Shown: positions 17,509 through 26,863, counted from the stretch's first letter. The stretch: DNA of 64,000 nucleotides from Vibrio celticus (GCF_024347335.1 NZ_AP025463.1:1240001-1304000), one strand, 5' to 3'. Numbers and translations are program-made. The notes: generated by a model from the letters alone, not told the origin.

Positions 17509-17676
17509 ATGAATAAAAAGAACGTAAAACTCAAAAAAGAGCCAGTCAAAGCACTGGACCGAAAACCGATCGGGGCGAAAGATGACCCTGAAGAGACTCC
17601 GCGTGATTGGCATTCGATGTCAGAAGAAGAACGAATGGAAATCCTTTCTCACCTCTCAGACATGCCTTTCCAATAA
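17509..17676 (+). CDS. Small hypothetical protein, 55 residues
   Basis: A complete short reading frame with a GAAGGAG site about 11 bases upstream of the ATG. The protein is hydrophilic: a lysine-rich start (MNKKNVKLKKEPVKALDRKP) and an acidic, Trp-containing second half (ETPRDWHSMSEEERMEILSH) that reads like one amphipathic helix. I do not recognise a family. The clean ribosome-binding site and the biased, compact composition suggest a real gene. It has no membrane segment or signal. Confidence 0.6.
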   Translation: MNKKNVKLKKEPVKALDRKPIGAKDDPEETPRDWHSMSEEERMEILSHLSDMPFQ

Positions 17677-17733
17677 CACCACTGGTTCTTCAGAGTCTTT
17701 TTTAAAGCTCAGTTTTCAGAAACAAAAATGTGT

Positions 17734-18036
17734 TTAAACAAACATGTGATTCGCTTTCGTTACACCACGATGGTACGTGCAAAATGTATCATCGGCCTCG
17801 GTGGTTTTACTGTGAATCTTAATGTTTGTGATCACTTCTACAGCCCCTGCATCGTAGCAAGCTTGTTCTGCTTTTTTAACGATATCGAGTAATTGGTTGA
17901 GTTCACCTTTCATCGTGGTTTCCATAGCACCGACTTGGAAAGGCACATCGGCAGCTTTCACAACTTCAATGGCTTTATCAACCACTTCGAAGTTGTTGCC
18001 TTCTTTAACGCGAGGTATCACTTGGAAGGCAACCAT
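17734..18036 (-). CDS. Thiamine-binding UPF0045 / MTH1187-family protein
   Basis: Small ferredoxin-like-fold cytoplasmic protein of the DUF77 family, some members of which bind thiamine pyrimidine or thiamine. The family pattern is seen in VAFQVIPRVKEGNNFEVVDKA (first strand and helix), VGAMETTMKGELNQLLDIV, and the final strand VITNIKIHSK. The frame opens from a GTG at 18066 (110 residues), but homologues normally begin at the first beta strand, so I favour the ATG at 18036 (100 residues), preceded by AAGAAG. No obvious partner gene lies next to it. Confidence 0.8.
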   Translation of the reverse strand: MVAFQVIPRVKEGNNFEVVDKAIEVVKAADVPFQVGAMETTMKGELNQLLDIVKKAEQACYDAGAVEVITNIKIHSKTTEADDTFCTYHRGVTKANHMFV

Positions 18037-18163
18037 CACTTCTTTTTCTCTTTTTAACTCGGACACTTTCTGCTTACTCTAGGATAGGGAATTGTTGCAG
18101 ATGATAGGTTAATGTGGAGATGAATTCTACAGCGGTTATGCTGGTTGGATTACTCTCGTTGTC

Positions 18164-18385
18164 CTACTTGTTACCCCAGTGGTCACTTACCCAACCACCT
18201 ATGTGCTCATCAAAATGACTGCCACTGAACCTCTGGTTGCGTTCCACCGAGGTATCACAATCATCTTTGTTATCTATTAGGGTTTGTATGTAGTTTGCCA
18301 TTGGGTCATTGGAATGTTGACGATCTCGGCGGGTTGCCACTTCCTTAATCAGTTGTAATCGATATGTAGAGCTAGCACGTTTCAT
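18164..18385 (-). CDS. Small hypothetical protein, 73 residues
   Basis: A short gene with a near-perfect AGGAGGT ribosome-binding site seven bases before its ATG, which is the main reason to call it. The protein is hydrophilic and basic at the N-terminus (MKRASSTYRLQLIKEVATRR), then has an acidic loop and an aromatic, glycine-rich end (HIGGWVSDHWGNK). No recognised domain, signal or membrane segment. It lies alone between the UPF0045 gene and the helicase gene. Confidence 0.6.
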   Translation of the reverse strand: MKRASSTYRLQLIKEVATRRDRQHSNDPMANYIQTLIDNKDDCDTSVERNQRFSGSHFDEHIGGWVSDHWGNK

Positions 18386-18576
18386 TTCAATGACCTCCTG
18401 TTGTAGACACTAATAGAAAAATCTAGTTGCCAGACATAAGGGCGTCAACGTGATTTAAGAGTATTTTTTTTTGAGCAACCAAGAATCAATACGTTGGCAT
18501 CATAATTCACAAAAGTGTCATTTAAGTTGGCAACTTTAGGGAGGTGTTTGGGTTTGAATTTGTATTTTGTTGCATA

Positions 18577-18602
18577 TAAAAAAGCCCAGTAAAAACTGGG
18601 CT
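18577..18602 (-). terminator. Terminator after the DEAD-box helicase gene
   Basis: On the minus strand the stem AGCCCAGT / ACTGGGCT is followed by a run of T. Confidence 0.88.
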
Positions 18603-18618
18603 AATCGACTTTCTTTGC

Positions 18619-19857
18619 TTATTTCGAAGAACTTGGCTTGCCTTTAAATTGCTTAATGCTCTTCTTTTTGGCTGTTCTTCTATTCGCCATTTTGTCTTTA
18701 GGTGGACGCTTGCGAGCGGTCGTTTCAGATGCAGGTTTGTCGGTAACAGGGAAACCTTCTAATGGTTGCAGCACTAACGGCTTATTGGTCAGGGTGCGAA
18801 TTGCATTTAGGTAATCAGTTTCGCTGTGGCTAACCAGAGAGATCGCGCAGCCAGTACTTCCTGCTCTTGCTGTACGACCAACGCGGTGTACGTAAGTTGC
18901 TGCGTGAGACGGCAATTCGAAGTTAATTACGACAGGTAACTGATCAATATGAATGCCTCGAGCCATCACGTCTGTCGCGATAAGCACACGAGTCTCGCCA
19001 TTTTTGAAACTTTCTAATGTTTGCTCTCGTTCTTCTTGGCTCTTATTTCCATGTAACGCACTCACACTGATTTTGCCTTTATTCAATCGTTTGGTTAATG
19101 CATCGGCATTGTCTTTTGCACCAATAAATACCAAAACTTGCGGCCATGTGTGCTGATTGAGTAGTGCGATGAGCGCCTGAGCTTTACTGCCTTTGTTCAC
19201 TAAATACAGGGTTTCTTCAATAGCCGCGACCACGCTGTTTTCTTGGTGTGTCGTGACTTTAACTGGATTTGAAAGAAGCTCTTCAGCCTGACCTACTAAT
19301 TCGGGCGGAAGTGTCGCAGAGAACAACAGTGACTGACGTTTGCTCGGTAGTGCTGCAGTAATCGCTTGAATATCTGGCCAAAAGCCCATGTCGATCAGGC
19401 GGTCGGCTTCATCAAGAACCAATGATGAACACTGAGCTACATCCAGTTCACCACATTTGATTAAAGCAAGTAGGCGGCCTGGTGTGGCGATGGCTAATTG
19501 TGGTTTAGTCGATAATTGTTGCTGTTGATCATCATTATTCACGCCGCCCGTTAGCGTTACCAATTTGATATTGAGCGTTGTCGCGATCGGTTCTAAAGAT
19601 TTGGTCACTTGAGATGCAAGTTCACGGGTTGGAACAATGATCAGTGCTTGCAGTTCATTTACATCTTGGTTGATGTTATTCAGTAAAGGTAAGCCGAACG
19701 CCAATGTTTTACCGCTGCCCGTTTGAGCCAATGCAAGTACGTCTTTCCCCGCAATAATGGTAGGAATTACCGCTTGCTGTATCTCTGTCGGCTTATTGAA
19801 TTGAGATGGGAGCGCGGAGACGGTTTTTGCGTTAAGGGTTAGGCTAGCAAATGACAT
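18619..19857 (-). CDS. DEAD-box ATP-dependent RNA helicase
   Basis: RNA-unwinding ATPase of superfamily 2, likely acting in ribosome assembly or RNA turnover. All motifs are visible in order: Q motif FNKPTEIQ, Walker A AQTGSGKT, PTRELASQV, TPGRLL, DEAD in VLDEADRLIDMGF, SAT in LLFSATLP, ARGIHI, and HRVGRTARAG. A short basic tail (RKRPPKDKMANRRTAKKKS) follows, as in RhlE-type helicases, and probably binds RNA. The start at 19857 (MSFASLTL) fits the family; an in-frame TTG at 19875 is less likely. Orthology to RhlE is probable but not proven. Confidence 0.9.
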   Translation of the reverse strand: MSFASLTLNAKTVSALPSQFNKPTEIQQAVIPTIIAGKDVLALAQTGSGKTLAFGLPLLNNINQDVNELQALIIVPTRELASQVTKSLEPIATTLNIKLVTLTGGVNNDDQQQQLSTKPQLAIATPGRLLALIKCGELDVAQCSSLVLDEADRLIDMGFWPDIQAITAALPSKRQSLLFSATLPPELVGQAEELLSNPVKVTTHQENSVVAAIEETLYLVNKGSKAQALIALLNQHTWPQVLVFIGAKDNADALTKRLNKGKISVSALHGNKSQEEREQTLESFKNGETRVLIATDVMARGIHIDQLPVVINFELPSHAATYVHRVGRTARAGSTGCAISLVSHSETDYLNAIRTLTNKPLVLQPLEGFPVTDKPASETTARKRPPKDKMANRRTAKKKSIKQFKGKPSSSK

Positions 19858-20066
19858 AAATGAACCAAGTATCAAAAGGGAGGTGGAGTCTAACAGGGCT
19901 ACAAATGTTAGAGAATCAGTTTTGTATGTTAGACGATAAACACATTCATTATACGCGCGAATTATGTCTGTTAGCCATACGCGATAATTAAGCGTTTATC
20001 ATATTGTAATGGCACTGAATGGACGTACAATGTCCGCCCTAAAAATGTTCATGAAATGAGAACGAA

Positions 20067-20693
20067 ATGAGTTGGGACAGTATCTGGCTGTTTATTGTTA
20101 TCGTGTTTTTTATTGCCATTATCCCGGGCCCAAATGCGCTGTTGGTATTAAGCACAGCCTTAACTCAAAGGAAGCTGTTCGCATTTGTGAACGTGTTGGG
20201 CGTGTCATGTGGTTTCTTTTTTCACGCCTTTATCTCGGCCAACGGCATAAGCTTATTACTGTCGAACACTCCCATGGCCTTTGAAGGGCTTAAGTGGGCT
20301 GGGGTTTTGTATCTTGTCTGGTTTGGGTATAACCATTTTCGTGCGGCGCTGCGCGCTCAAGAGGGTGTGCTCTCTGTGGTCAGTGCATCGGGAAGTAAGC
20401 TTTATAATCAATTTTTCAAAGGGCTTCTCACGAATCTACTGAATCCTAAAATTGTCCTGTTTTATCTTTCTATATTCCCTCAATTTGTTTCAACAGATGC
20501 GATTGTGACAGACAGTTTGATGCTCGGTGCAATTCAAGCGTCAGTGGTGTCGATGTGGTTCTTAGTAGTGATCTTAATGGCGGATACCTTTAAGCGTTTG
20601 TTGGTTCAAAAGCGCACCTCGCAAATGATGAACATTGTGTGTGGGATTCTATTCGTGGGCTTCAGCATTCAGTTGGCATTGTTTCAGCTTTAG
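20067..20693 (+). CDS. LysE/RhtB-family amino-acid exporter
   Basis: Inner-membrane exporter of the LysE superfamily. The protein has 208 residues with about six membrane segments. The family start IAIIPGPNALLVLSTAL (residues 17-33, with the conserved PGPN) and FFKGLLTNLLNPKIVLFYLSIFPQF (about residues 112-136) are diagnostic. These proteins export amino acids or their analogues; the substrate is not evident. It is divergent from the helicase gene across about 200 bases. Confidence 0.92.
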   Translation: MSWDSIWLFIVIVFFIAIIPGPNALLVLSTALTQRKLFAFVNVLGVSCGFFFHAFISANGISLLLSNTPMAFEGLKWAGVLYLVWFGYNHFRAALRAQEGVLSVVSASGSKLYNQFFKGLLTNLLNPKIVLFYLSIFPQFVSTDAIVTDSLMLGAIQASVVSMWFLVVILMADTFKRLLVQKRTSQMMNIVCGILFVGFSIQLALFQL

Positions 20694-20959
20694 GGTGCGA
20701 CGCGAAGAATTGAGTTTTTAGCTATTGGCTCAGTTCATTTCCGGCTTAGTTCTCGTTTCCATCTTAATTTTCATTTCCGACTTAGTTCTCATTTTTTACT
20801 GAATGCTAAGCAATCCGTGTTTCTCTGTATAAATCTCTAAAGCATTAGCTCGGAAAGTCGATATAATCATTAGCTATCAATTTGGTGAATGTGTTTGTTT
20901 TAAACCAATTGAAGCTAAAGTCTATTGCTTGACCGAATAACAGAGACAGGGAGTCACTA

Positions 20960-21316
20960 ATGCGTGAAGATTCATTCACCCAGAAACGCAAATATTACCG
21001 CTTAAAGTACCCTCAAAAGGCACGTCCGGTGATGCGAATTAAGGATGAGCTTTTTCATGTCAGCGAAGTTTCTGAAAAGGGTGTACGCCTGATGATGCGT
21101 AACATCATTCCGGTTTATCGTGGTTTTTCAATGGCTGGCACCTTGAGGTTGCATGACAATAACAGTATCGATGTTAGTGGTGCTGTATTGAGACAAGAGG
21201 GCGATGAAGTGATCGTTCAGTTATCACAAGGCCCAAGCTTCAAAGATATGGTGTCTGAACAAAGGCATATTAGGCAAAGATACCCGGTATTTTTTGCAAG
21301 CTTAAGAGTGGCTTAA
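20960..21316 (+). CDS. PilZ-domain cyclic-di-GMP receptor candidate
   Basis: Single-domain cytoplasmic protein of 118 residues. The PilZ signature is recognisable: RKYYR (residues 10-14) matches RxxxR, and EVSEKGV matches the second motif D/NxSxxG except for Glu in place of Asp/Asn, which may weaken nucleotide binding. There is a GGGAG ribosome-binding site. It probably links cyclic-di-GMP to motility or biofilm output, but the target is unknown. The HD-GYP protein encoded near 34 kb is a possible counterpart in the same signalling network. Confidence 0.82.
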   Translation: MREDSFTQKRKYYRLKYPQKARPVMRIKDELFHVSEVSEKGVRLMMRNIIPVYRGFSMAGTLRLHDNNSIDVSGAVLRQEGDEVIVQLSQGPSFKDMVSEQRHIRQRYPVFFASLRVA

Positions 21317-21373
21317 AAGCGACTGACATTAGATTCCTTAAGGCGCAAATCGCTCATTCTAAGCAGAGATTAA

Positions 21374-21405
21374 AAAGCCCAGCACTTTCACAAGTGCTGG
21401 GCTTT
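21374..21405. terminator. Bidirectional terminator, PilZ gene / carboxypeptidase gene
   Basis: Stem AAAGCCCAGCACTT / AAGTGCTGGGCTTT with A and T runs on opposite sides, between convergent genes. Confidence 0.88.
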
Positions 21406-21455
21406 GTTCTATCTATCAAGCTAGATATATGGACAAATTAAAGAGCTTGGTGACT

Positions 21456-22580
21456 CTATAGCTCGTCTACTGTAGCCCAAACCGCGGCTAGCATGTCGTG
21501 ACCAAACGCGACACTTCGCTCTGGAGACCAGCCGTACAGCTCGTCAGCGTGGCTGATGTGATCTTTAAATGGCATCTCGACTGTGTAAGCCAAACACTTG
21601 AACTGCTCACCAATCCAGTTTGTGCCAACTGTCATGTTTGCTTTGCCTGGTTCGTCTTTATCGTAACCAAATTCATCTTGGAACTCTGGCGTGATAGTGA
21701 GCAGTGCTTGCTTGAAGTGGTTCTCTAGCTTCGCGATGCGCTCGTTGTAAGAAGGTGTGCCTTCGCTACCTGCTACAAAGTTATATGGAATCGCTTCGTC
21801 GCCGTGAATGTCTAGACACAGGTCAACGCCCGTTTCTAGCATACGCTCGCGAACAAGGAATACCTCTGGGCTGCGTTCCATAGAAGGTGATTGCCATTCG
21901 CGGTTCAGGTTAACGCCAATCGCGTTAGTACGCAGGTGGCCGCGGATGCTGCCATCTGGGTTCATGTTTGGTACAACGCGGAACACAACGCTGTCTAGCA
22001 GAGAGCGACCGACTGTATCTGTTTCATCAAGTAGGCGTTGTAGCAGACCTTCGATCAGCCATTCAGCCATCGTCTCGCCTGGGTGTTGGCGACCAATAAC
22101 CCAAATGTTTTTCTTCTCTTCACTTGGCTCACCAATCGTTAGCAAAGTGATGTCGTTGTTGTCTAGTGTGTGACCTAGAGTTTCGAGCTTACAAGCTGGG
22201 TGCGTTTGAGCACTGTGCAGAAGATCTTGGTGACGATCGTATGAGTAAGGTGCGAAGTACGCGAAGTACATTGAATCGTGTTCAGGGATGATATCGAAGC
22301 TTAATGTATCGCCATCAAACTGAGATGGGATACGGAACCACTCTTCACGGTCATACGATGCAACCACATCGTAATCTTTCCAGCCTTCAGGGTAGGCAGA
22401 TGTTGTCAATTGACCGATTTCAAAGTGGTGAGCTTGTTGAGCTTCACTTTCTAAGCGGAAGTGAAACCACTGAGAGATTTCAGTCTGGTAGTCTGCTGGG
22501 ATCGTCAGTTGAATGTTTTGTGGTGAATCTGCAGAAACGACGTGAATGTTGCCGCTTTCGAAATTGCTGAAAATTTTCAT
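21456..22580 (-). CDS. M14-family zinc carboxypeptidase (cytosolic type)
   Basis: Zinc metallopeptidase related to the bacterial members of the cytosolic carboxypeptidase (CCP) group. Zinc ligands are visible in GRQHPGETMAEW (His and Glu of HxxE) and in LCLDIHGDEAIPYNF (second His); the catalytic Glu lies in AYTVEMPF near the C-terminus. VNLNREWQSPSMERSPEV is a typical CCP block. The ATG at 22580 (MKIFSNFESG) fits the family N-terminal beta domain and gives 374 residues; the longer frame to 22643 is unlikely. No signal peptide, so it is cytoplasmic. The natural substrate is unknown. Confidence 0.88.
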   Translation of the reverse strand: MKIFSNFESGNIHVVSADSPQNIQLTIPADYQTEISQWFHFRLESEAQQAHHFEIGQLTTSAYPEGWKDYDVVASYDREEWFRIPSQFDGDTLSFDIIPEHDSMYFAYFAPYSYDRHQDLLHSAQTHPACKLETLGHTLDNNDITLLTIGEPSEEKKNIWVIGRQHPGETMAEWLIEGLLQRLLDETDTVGRSLLDSVVFRVVPNMNPDGSIRGHLRTNAIGVNLNREWQSPSMERSPEVFLVRERMLETGVDLCLDIHGDEAIPYNFVAGSEGTPSYNERIAKLENHFKQALLTITPEFQDEFGYDKDEPGKANMTVGTNWIGEQFKCLAYTVEMPFKDHISHADELYGWSPERSVAFGHDMLAAVWATVDEL

Positions 22581-22715
22581 TGTAGTTTTTATCTCGTAGT
22601 TGAGTTGCCGTAAGACTAGCACACTTTTTTTCGAGCAAACCACTAACTAAATCGTAATGAGATGTTATTTCAACTATCTACTTTTTAGTTCTCTATTTTG
22701 AACAGTACTTCCAAT

Positions 22716-22991
22716 CTATCGACGCTGGCAAGTTGTACACCCACGACAGGCAGAACGTGTGTGGCGATCTAACTTACTGCGTTGAACCTTACAATAAGCG
22801 TTTTTCAGCGCTCTTCGTCCAGAGAACCAATCATCGGGTTTTGACAGGATCAAATAACCATTAAAGCGTTTCACAAGCTCGATTCTATTTTGGTCGATGA
22901 ACTTGCTATCAAACCCAATTTCGAAGTAATCAAGCGCTTGTTCAATCGAGGTGAAACTCGCCATTTTTTGTTGGAATTCGGTTTGGTTCAT
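22716..22991 (-). CDS. NifW-like small protein
   Basis: The 91-residue protein resembles the nitrogenase-stabilizing NifW family: SIEQALDYFEIGFDSKFIDQ, NRIELVKRFNGYL and RRALKNAYCKV follow the order and spacing of NifW (short helix, DYF, then RF-YL, then a Y-containing helix). There are no nif genes in the window. The C-terminus is unusual, rich in Cys and basic residues (SACRGCTTCQRR), and may bind metal. It lies upstream of and divergent from torY. The family call rests on pattern memory, so it is moderate. Confidence 0.55.
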   Translation of the reverse strand: MNQTEFQQKMASFTSIEQALDYFEIGFDSKFIDQNRIELVKRFNGYLILSKPDDWFSGRRALKNAYCKVQRSKLDRHTRSACRGCTTCQRR

Positions 22992-23298
22992 TGAGTGAGG
23001 AGTTTATGAAAAATAGATAGCCGATATTGTAATAGATTTACAATTTACTTCTTTGACTTAGAAAGCCGTTTTGTCTCGTTGATGTTAGATTAATCAATAA
23101 TAGGTATTTAATTGTCACTTCTTATTTGATGGGTGATTGCATCTGGTGGGGAATAATTTCGTGAAGTGACCTTGGGTTCTCATAAAGGTTCAATTTTTGT
23201 TCCTCAGAATGCGATTTATGATCCAAATCAAACTGATCCACCCCTAAAGTACTATTCTGATCTTAATTGTAACCAATTATTGAAGATGATTAAGAATT
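22992..23298. other. Divergent region upstream of torY
   Basis: 307 bases between the NifW-like gene and torY. It presumably contains the torYZ promoter. I checked for an FNR box (TTGAT-N4-ATCAA) and saw only a half-matching element with a 9-base spacer (around 23079). A plus-strand reading frame here overlaps the torY start and looks like a chance frame. Confidence 0.5.
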
Positions 23299-24393
23299 AT
23301 GACAATAAAAAAACGTTATATCGCACTAATAGCGGCGGTTGGTATAGGTATTGGCTGGTTAACCTTAGGGGGAACTGCAGCCGTTATGCACTATACATCG
23401 AGCACTGAGTTTTGTGTTTCTTGCCACACAATGGAAGCACCCCACAAAGAATACCAAGGTTCAGTACACTTCAGTAACGCAAAAGGCATTCGAGCTGAAT
23501 GTGCCGATTGCCACATTCCAACTGATCCGATTGACTACGTGATCACCAAAGTAAGAGCGTCCAAAGACATCTACCACGAATTTATTTCAGGTAAGATAGA
23601 CACGCCTGAGAAATATGAAGCACACCGTGAAGAGATGGCTGAGACAGTTTGGGCTCAATTCCGAGAGAATGACTCAGCGACTTGTCGCTCTTGTCACGAA
23701 TTCGATGCAATGGAAGAGTTCGAGCAATCTCGTGATGCAGCAAAAATGCATGCTTATGGTCGTGAAAATAACCAAACGTGTATCGATTGTCACAAAGGCG
23801 TTGCACATTTTGCTCCTGAAGCTCAGCTAGATAGCAAAGCGTTCGATACCCTGATTGCATTTACGAAAAACACGCCAGCAGATGCGAAAGTGGTTTACCC
23901 AGTAACCGATATCGCAATGGGTGACTTCGGCAGTGTGAACCCAACAGCAGAACTGCAAGTGGTTAAGGCTGAAGGCGACAACCGTACTGTGACTTTGAAT
24001 GCATTCCAAATGAAAGGTGCAGAGCAAGTGCTTTACTTCGGTGAAGGCCAACGTGCAATCGTTGCGACATTGACAGACAAAGGTCAAGAAGCACTGACTA
24101 CTGGTGACTACAAAGCCGATGCTTACGGTAACGAGTGGCGTTCAGTTGCGCTAACGGGTGATATCACTTCTCCAGTTGTCGATAAACTAGACCCAATCTG
24201 GTCTTATGCAGAAGAGTTGGACAACGTGTACTGTGCAACGTGTCACGCGAAAATTCCTTCAAACCACTTCACTGTGAATGCTTGGGGACCTGTTGCGAAA
24301 AGTATGGGCGACCGTACAGACATTTCTGAGCAAAACCTTGAGCTACTGACTAAGTACTTCCAAAACCACGCGAAAGACGTTGTTGGTCACTAA
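23299..24393 (+). CDS. torY: Pentaheme cytochrome c of TMAO respiration
   Basis: Membrane-anchored c-type cytochrome of the NapC/NirT family that passes electrons from menaquinol to the periplasmic TMAO reductase. One N-terminal membrane anchor (about residues 8-30) is followed by five CXXCH heme sites: CVSCH (39-43), CADCH (68-72), CRSCH (129-133), CIDCH (161-165) and CATCH (312-316). The fifth, in a separate C-terminal domain, is the TorC/TorY hallmark. The length of 364 matches E. coli TorY (366) better than TorC (390). It is followed after 22 bases by torZ in the same operon. Confidence 0.92.
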   Translation: MTIKKRYIALIAAVGIGIGWLTLGGTAAVMHYTSSTEFCVSCHTMEAPHKEYQGSVHFSNAKGIRAECADCHIPTDPIDYVITKVRASKDIYHEFISGKIDTPEKYEAHREEMAETVWAQFRENDSATCRSCHEFDAMEEFEQSRDAAKMHAYGRENNQTCIDCHKGVAHFAPEAQLDSKAFDTLIAFTKNTPADAKVVYPVTDIAMGDFGSVNPTAELQVVKAEGDNRTVTLNAFQMKGAEQVLYFGEGQRAIVATLTDKGQEALTTGDYKADAYGNEWRSVALTGDITSPVVDKLDPIWSYAEELDNVYCATCHAKIPSNHFTVNAWGPVAKSMGDRTDISEQNLELLTKYFQNHAKDVVGH

Positions 24394-24415
24394 AGAGAAT
24401 TAGAAGGATAAAATT

Positions 24416-26863
24416 ATGACTAATATGACACGTCGTGGATTTATGAAAGGCACAGGTATTACAGCTGGTGCGTTGGCATTCACATCTTTGACGCCGATGA
24501 GCGCAATTGCTTCGGACAAACGTGGTTCTGGTGTTCTAACATCAGGTCGTATGGGACCAATGCTGTGTGAAGTAAAAGATGGCAAGTTAGTGTCGACGAC
24601 GAATGCACTGGCACAAACGGTTCCAAATAGCCTGCAGACCACAGGCCCTGATCAAGTACACACCAAAGCGCGTGTTAAGTACCCTATGGTTCGTAAAGGC
24701 TACTTGGCTAACCCATCTGCACCTGAAGGTGTACGTGGTAGTGATGAATTTGTTCGTATCTCTTGGGATGAAGTGTACAAATTGATTCACCAACAACACT
24801 CACGTATTCGTCAAGAGCACGGTGCGGAATCTGTATTCGCAGGCTCTTATGGCTGGCGTTCAAGTGGTGTTCTGCACAAAGCGCAAACGCTTCTACAACG
24901 TTACATGAGCATGGCTGGTGGTTACTCTGGTCACTTAGGTGATTACTCAACAGGTGCTGCGCAAGTTATCATGCCGCACGTTGTGGGTTCGATTGAGGTG
25001 TATGAACAGCAGACGACTTACCCAGTTATCCTGGAGCACAGTGATGTGGTGGTACTTTGGGGCCTAAACCCAATTAACACCTTGAAGATCGCTTGGAGCT
25101 CAACCGACTGTGCAGGTCTTGAGTTCTTCCACCAGTTGAAGAAGTCGGGCAAGACAGTGATTGCGATTGACCCAATGCGCTCTGAGACTATCGAGTTCTT
25201 TGGTGACAACGCAGAGTGGATTGCTCCTCACCCAATGACTGACGTAGCCATGATGATGGGTATCGCACACACGTTAGTGAAACAGGGCAAGCACGATAAA
25301 GAATTCTTGGGTAAATACACAACAGGTTACGACGTATTCGAAGCTTACTTGATGGGTAAGGAAGACGGCGTAGAAAAATCTGCTGAGTGGGCGTCTGAGA
25401 TCTGTGGTGTGCCAGTGAAGCAGCTTGAGCTACTTGCGGATATCTTCAGTAAGAACCGTACTATGCTGATGTCTGGCTGGGGTATGCAGCGTCAACAATA
25501 CGGTGAACAACGTCACTGGATGTTGGTTACACTAGCGACAATGCTAGGTCAAGTTGGCTTGCCTGGTGGTGGTTTCGGTCTTTCTTACCACTACTCAAAC
25601 GGTGGTAACCCTGCTCGTGATGCAGGCGTACTTCCTGCGATTTCAGCGTCACTTGGCGGTGGTTCTTCGGCGGGTAACGATTGGGCTGTTTCAGGATCTG
25701 TGAACGCATTCCCTGTAGCGCGTATTGTTGAAGCGCTAGAAAACCCGGGTTCAAGCTACCATCACAATGGTCACAACCTAACGTTCCCAGAGATCAAAAT
25801 GATCTGGTGGGCAGGCGGTGCGAACTTTACTCACCACCAAGATACCAACCGCTTGATCAAAGCTTGGCAAAAGCCTGAGCTGATTGTTATCTCAGAACCT
25901 TACTGGACAGCAGCAGCTAAGCACGCGGATATTGTTCTGCCAATTACTACATCGTTTGAACGTAATGATATGACGATGACGGGTGACTACAGTAACCAAC
26001 ACTTAGTGCCAATGAAGAAAGTGGTTGAGCCACAAGGTGAAGCTCGTAACGATTTCGATGTATTTGCAGACATGTCTGAGTTACTTGCTCCGGGTGGTCG
26101 TGATGTGTACACCGAAGGCAAGACCGAGATGGAATGGCTGTATGGTTTCTACAAAACCGCACAGCAAGGTGGTCGTGGTCAGCGTATCGTAATGCCTAAC
26201 TTCAGCAAGTTCTGGGAAGATAATCAGTTGATCGAGATGAAGTGGAACGAGAAGAACGCACAGTTTGTTCGTTACGCTGATTTTCGTGAGAACCCAATCA
26301 TGAACCCACTAGGTACACCAAGTGGCAAGTTCGAGATATTCTCAAGAACCATTGAAGGTTACCAACTAGATGATTGCCCAGCACACCCAACTTGGTTAGA
26401 ACCAACAGAGTACACAGGCAACGCTAAAGATGGCGAACTGCAACTGATGACAGCGCACGCCGCGCACCGTCTGCATAGCCAGTTCAACTACGCGAAGATC
26501 CGCGAAGAGTATGCGATTGCAGACCGTGAGCCGATTTCAATTCACCCTGAAGATGCGAAAGCTCGAGGCATTAAAACGGGTGACTTGGTTCGTGCACATA
26601 ATGGTCGTGGACAAGTATTGGTGGGTGCATTAGTGACGGACGGCATCAAACAAGGCTCTGTATGTATCCATGAAGGCGGTTGGCCAGATTTAGATAAAAA
26701 CACTGGTCTATGTAAAAACGGTGGCTGTAACGTGCTTACGTTGGATATCCCGACTTCTCGTTTGGCGAATGGCTGTGCTGCAAACTCTGCGCTTGTGAAG
26801 ATTGAAAAATACACAGGTCCAGTATTAGAGCTCACGGCATTTGATCCACCTAAAAACGGCTAA
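24416..26863 (+). CDS. torZ: Trimethylamine-N-oxide reductase, TorZ type
   Basis: Periplasmic molybdenum (bis-MGD) enzyme that reduces TMAO, and possibly biotin sulfoxide or related S- and N-oxides, as terminal electron acceptor. A Tat signal is evident (TRRGFMKG, then a hydrophobic stretch ending at SAIA). The 815 residues and blocks such as FAGSYGWRSSGVLHKAQTLL, YGEQRHWMLVTLATMLGQ and WWAGGANFTHHQDTNRLI match E. coli TorZ very closely. Neither a torD chaperone nor a torE gene is adjacent, which also fits the torYZ type. A terminator follows at 26892. Confidence 0.94.
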   Translation: MTNMTRRGFMKGTGITAGALAFTSLTPMSAIASDKRGSGVLTSGRMGPMLCEVKDGKLVSTTNALAQTVPNSLQTTGPDQVHTKARVKYPMVRKGYLANPSAPEGVRGSDEFVRISWDEVYKLIHQQHSRIRQEHGAESVFAGSYGWRSSGVLHKAQTLLQRYMSMAGGYSGHLGDYSTGAAQVIMPHVVGSIEVYEQQTTYPVILEHSDVVVLWGLNPINTLKIAWSSTDCAGLEFFHQLKKSGKTVIAIDPMRSETIEFFGDNAEWIAPHPMTDVAMMMGIAHTLVKQGKHDKEFLGKYTTGYDVFEAYLMGKEDGVEKSAEWASEICGVPVKQLELLADIFSKNRTMLMSGWGMQRQQYGEQRHWMLVTLATMLGQVGLPGGGFGLSYHYSNGGNPARDAGVLPAISASLGGGSSAGNDWAVSGSVNAFPVARIVEALENPGSSYHHNGHNLTFPEIKMIWWAGGANFTHHQDTNRLIKAWQKPELIVISEPYWTAAAKHADIVLPITTSFERNDMTMTGDYSNQHLVPMKKVVEPQGEARNDFDVFADMSELLAPGGRDVYTEGKTEMEWLYGFYKTAQQGGRGQRIVMPNFSKFWEDNQLIEMKWNEKNAQFVRYADFRENPIMNPLGTPSGKFEIFSRTIEGYQLDDCPAHPTWLEPTEYTGNAKDGELQLMTAHAAHRLHSQFNYAKIREEYAIADREPISIHPEDAKARGIKTGDLVRAHNGRGQVLVGALVTDGIKQGSVCIHEGGWPDLDKNTGLCKNGGCNVLTLDIPTSRLANGCAANSALVKIEKYTGPVLELTAFDPPKNG

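Noticed and set aside
23166..23408. Plus-strand frame upstream of torY
   Set aside because: It runs into torY in another frame and has unlikely composition; treated as chance.
22716..26863. A nitrogen-fixation cluster
   Set aside because: Only one NifW-like gene is present; no nifHDK or assembly genes are nearby.
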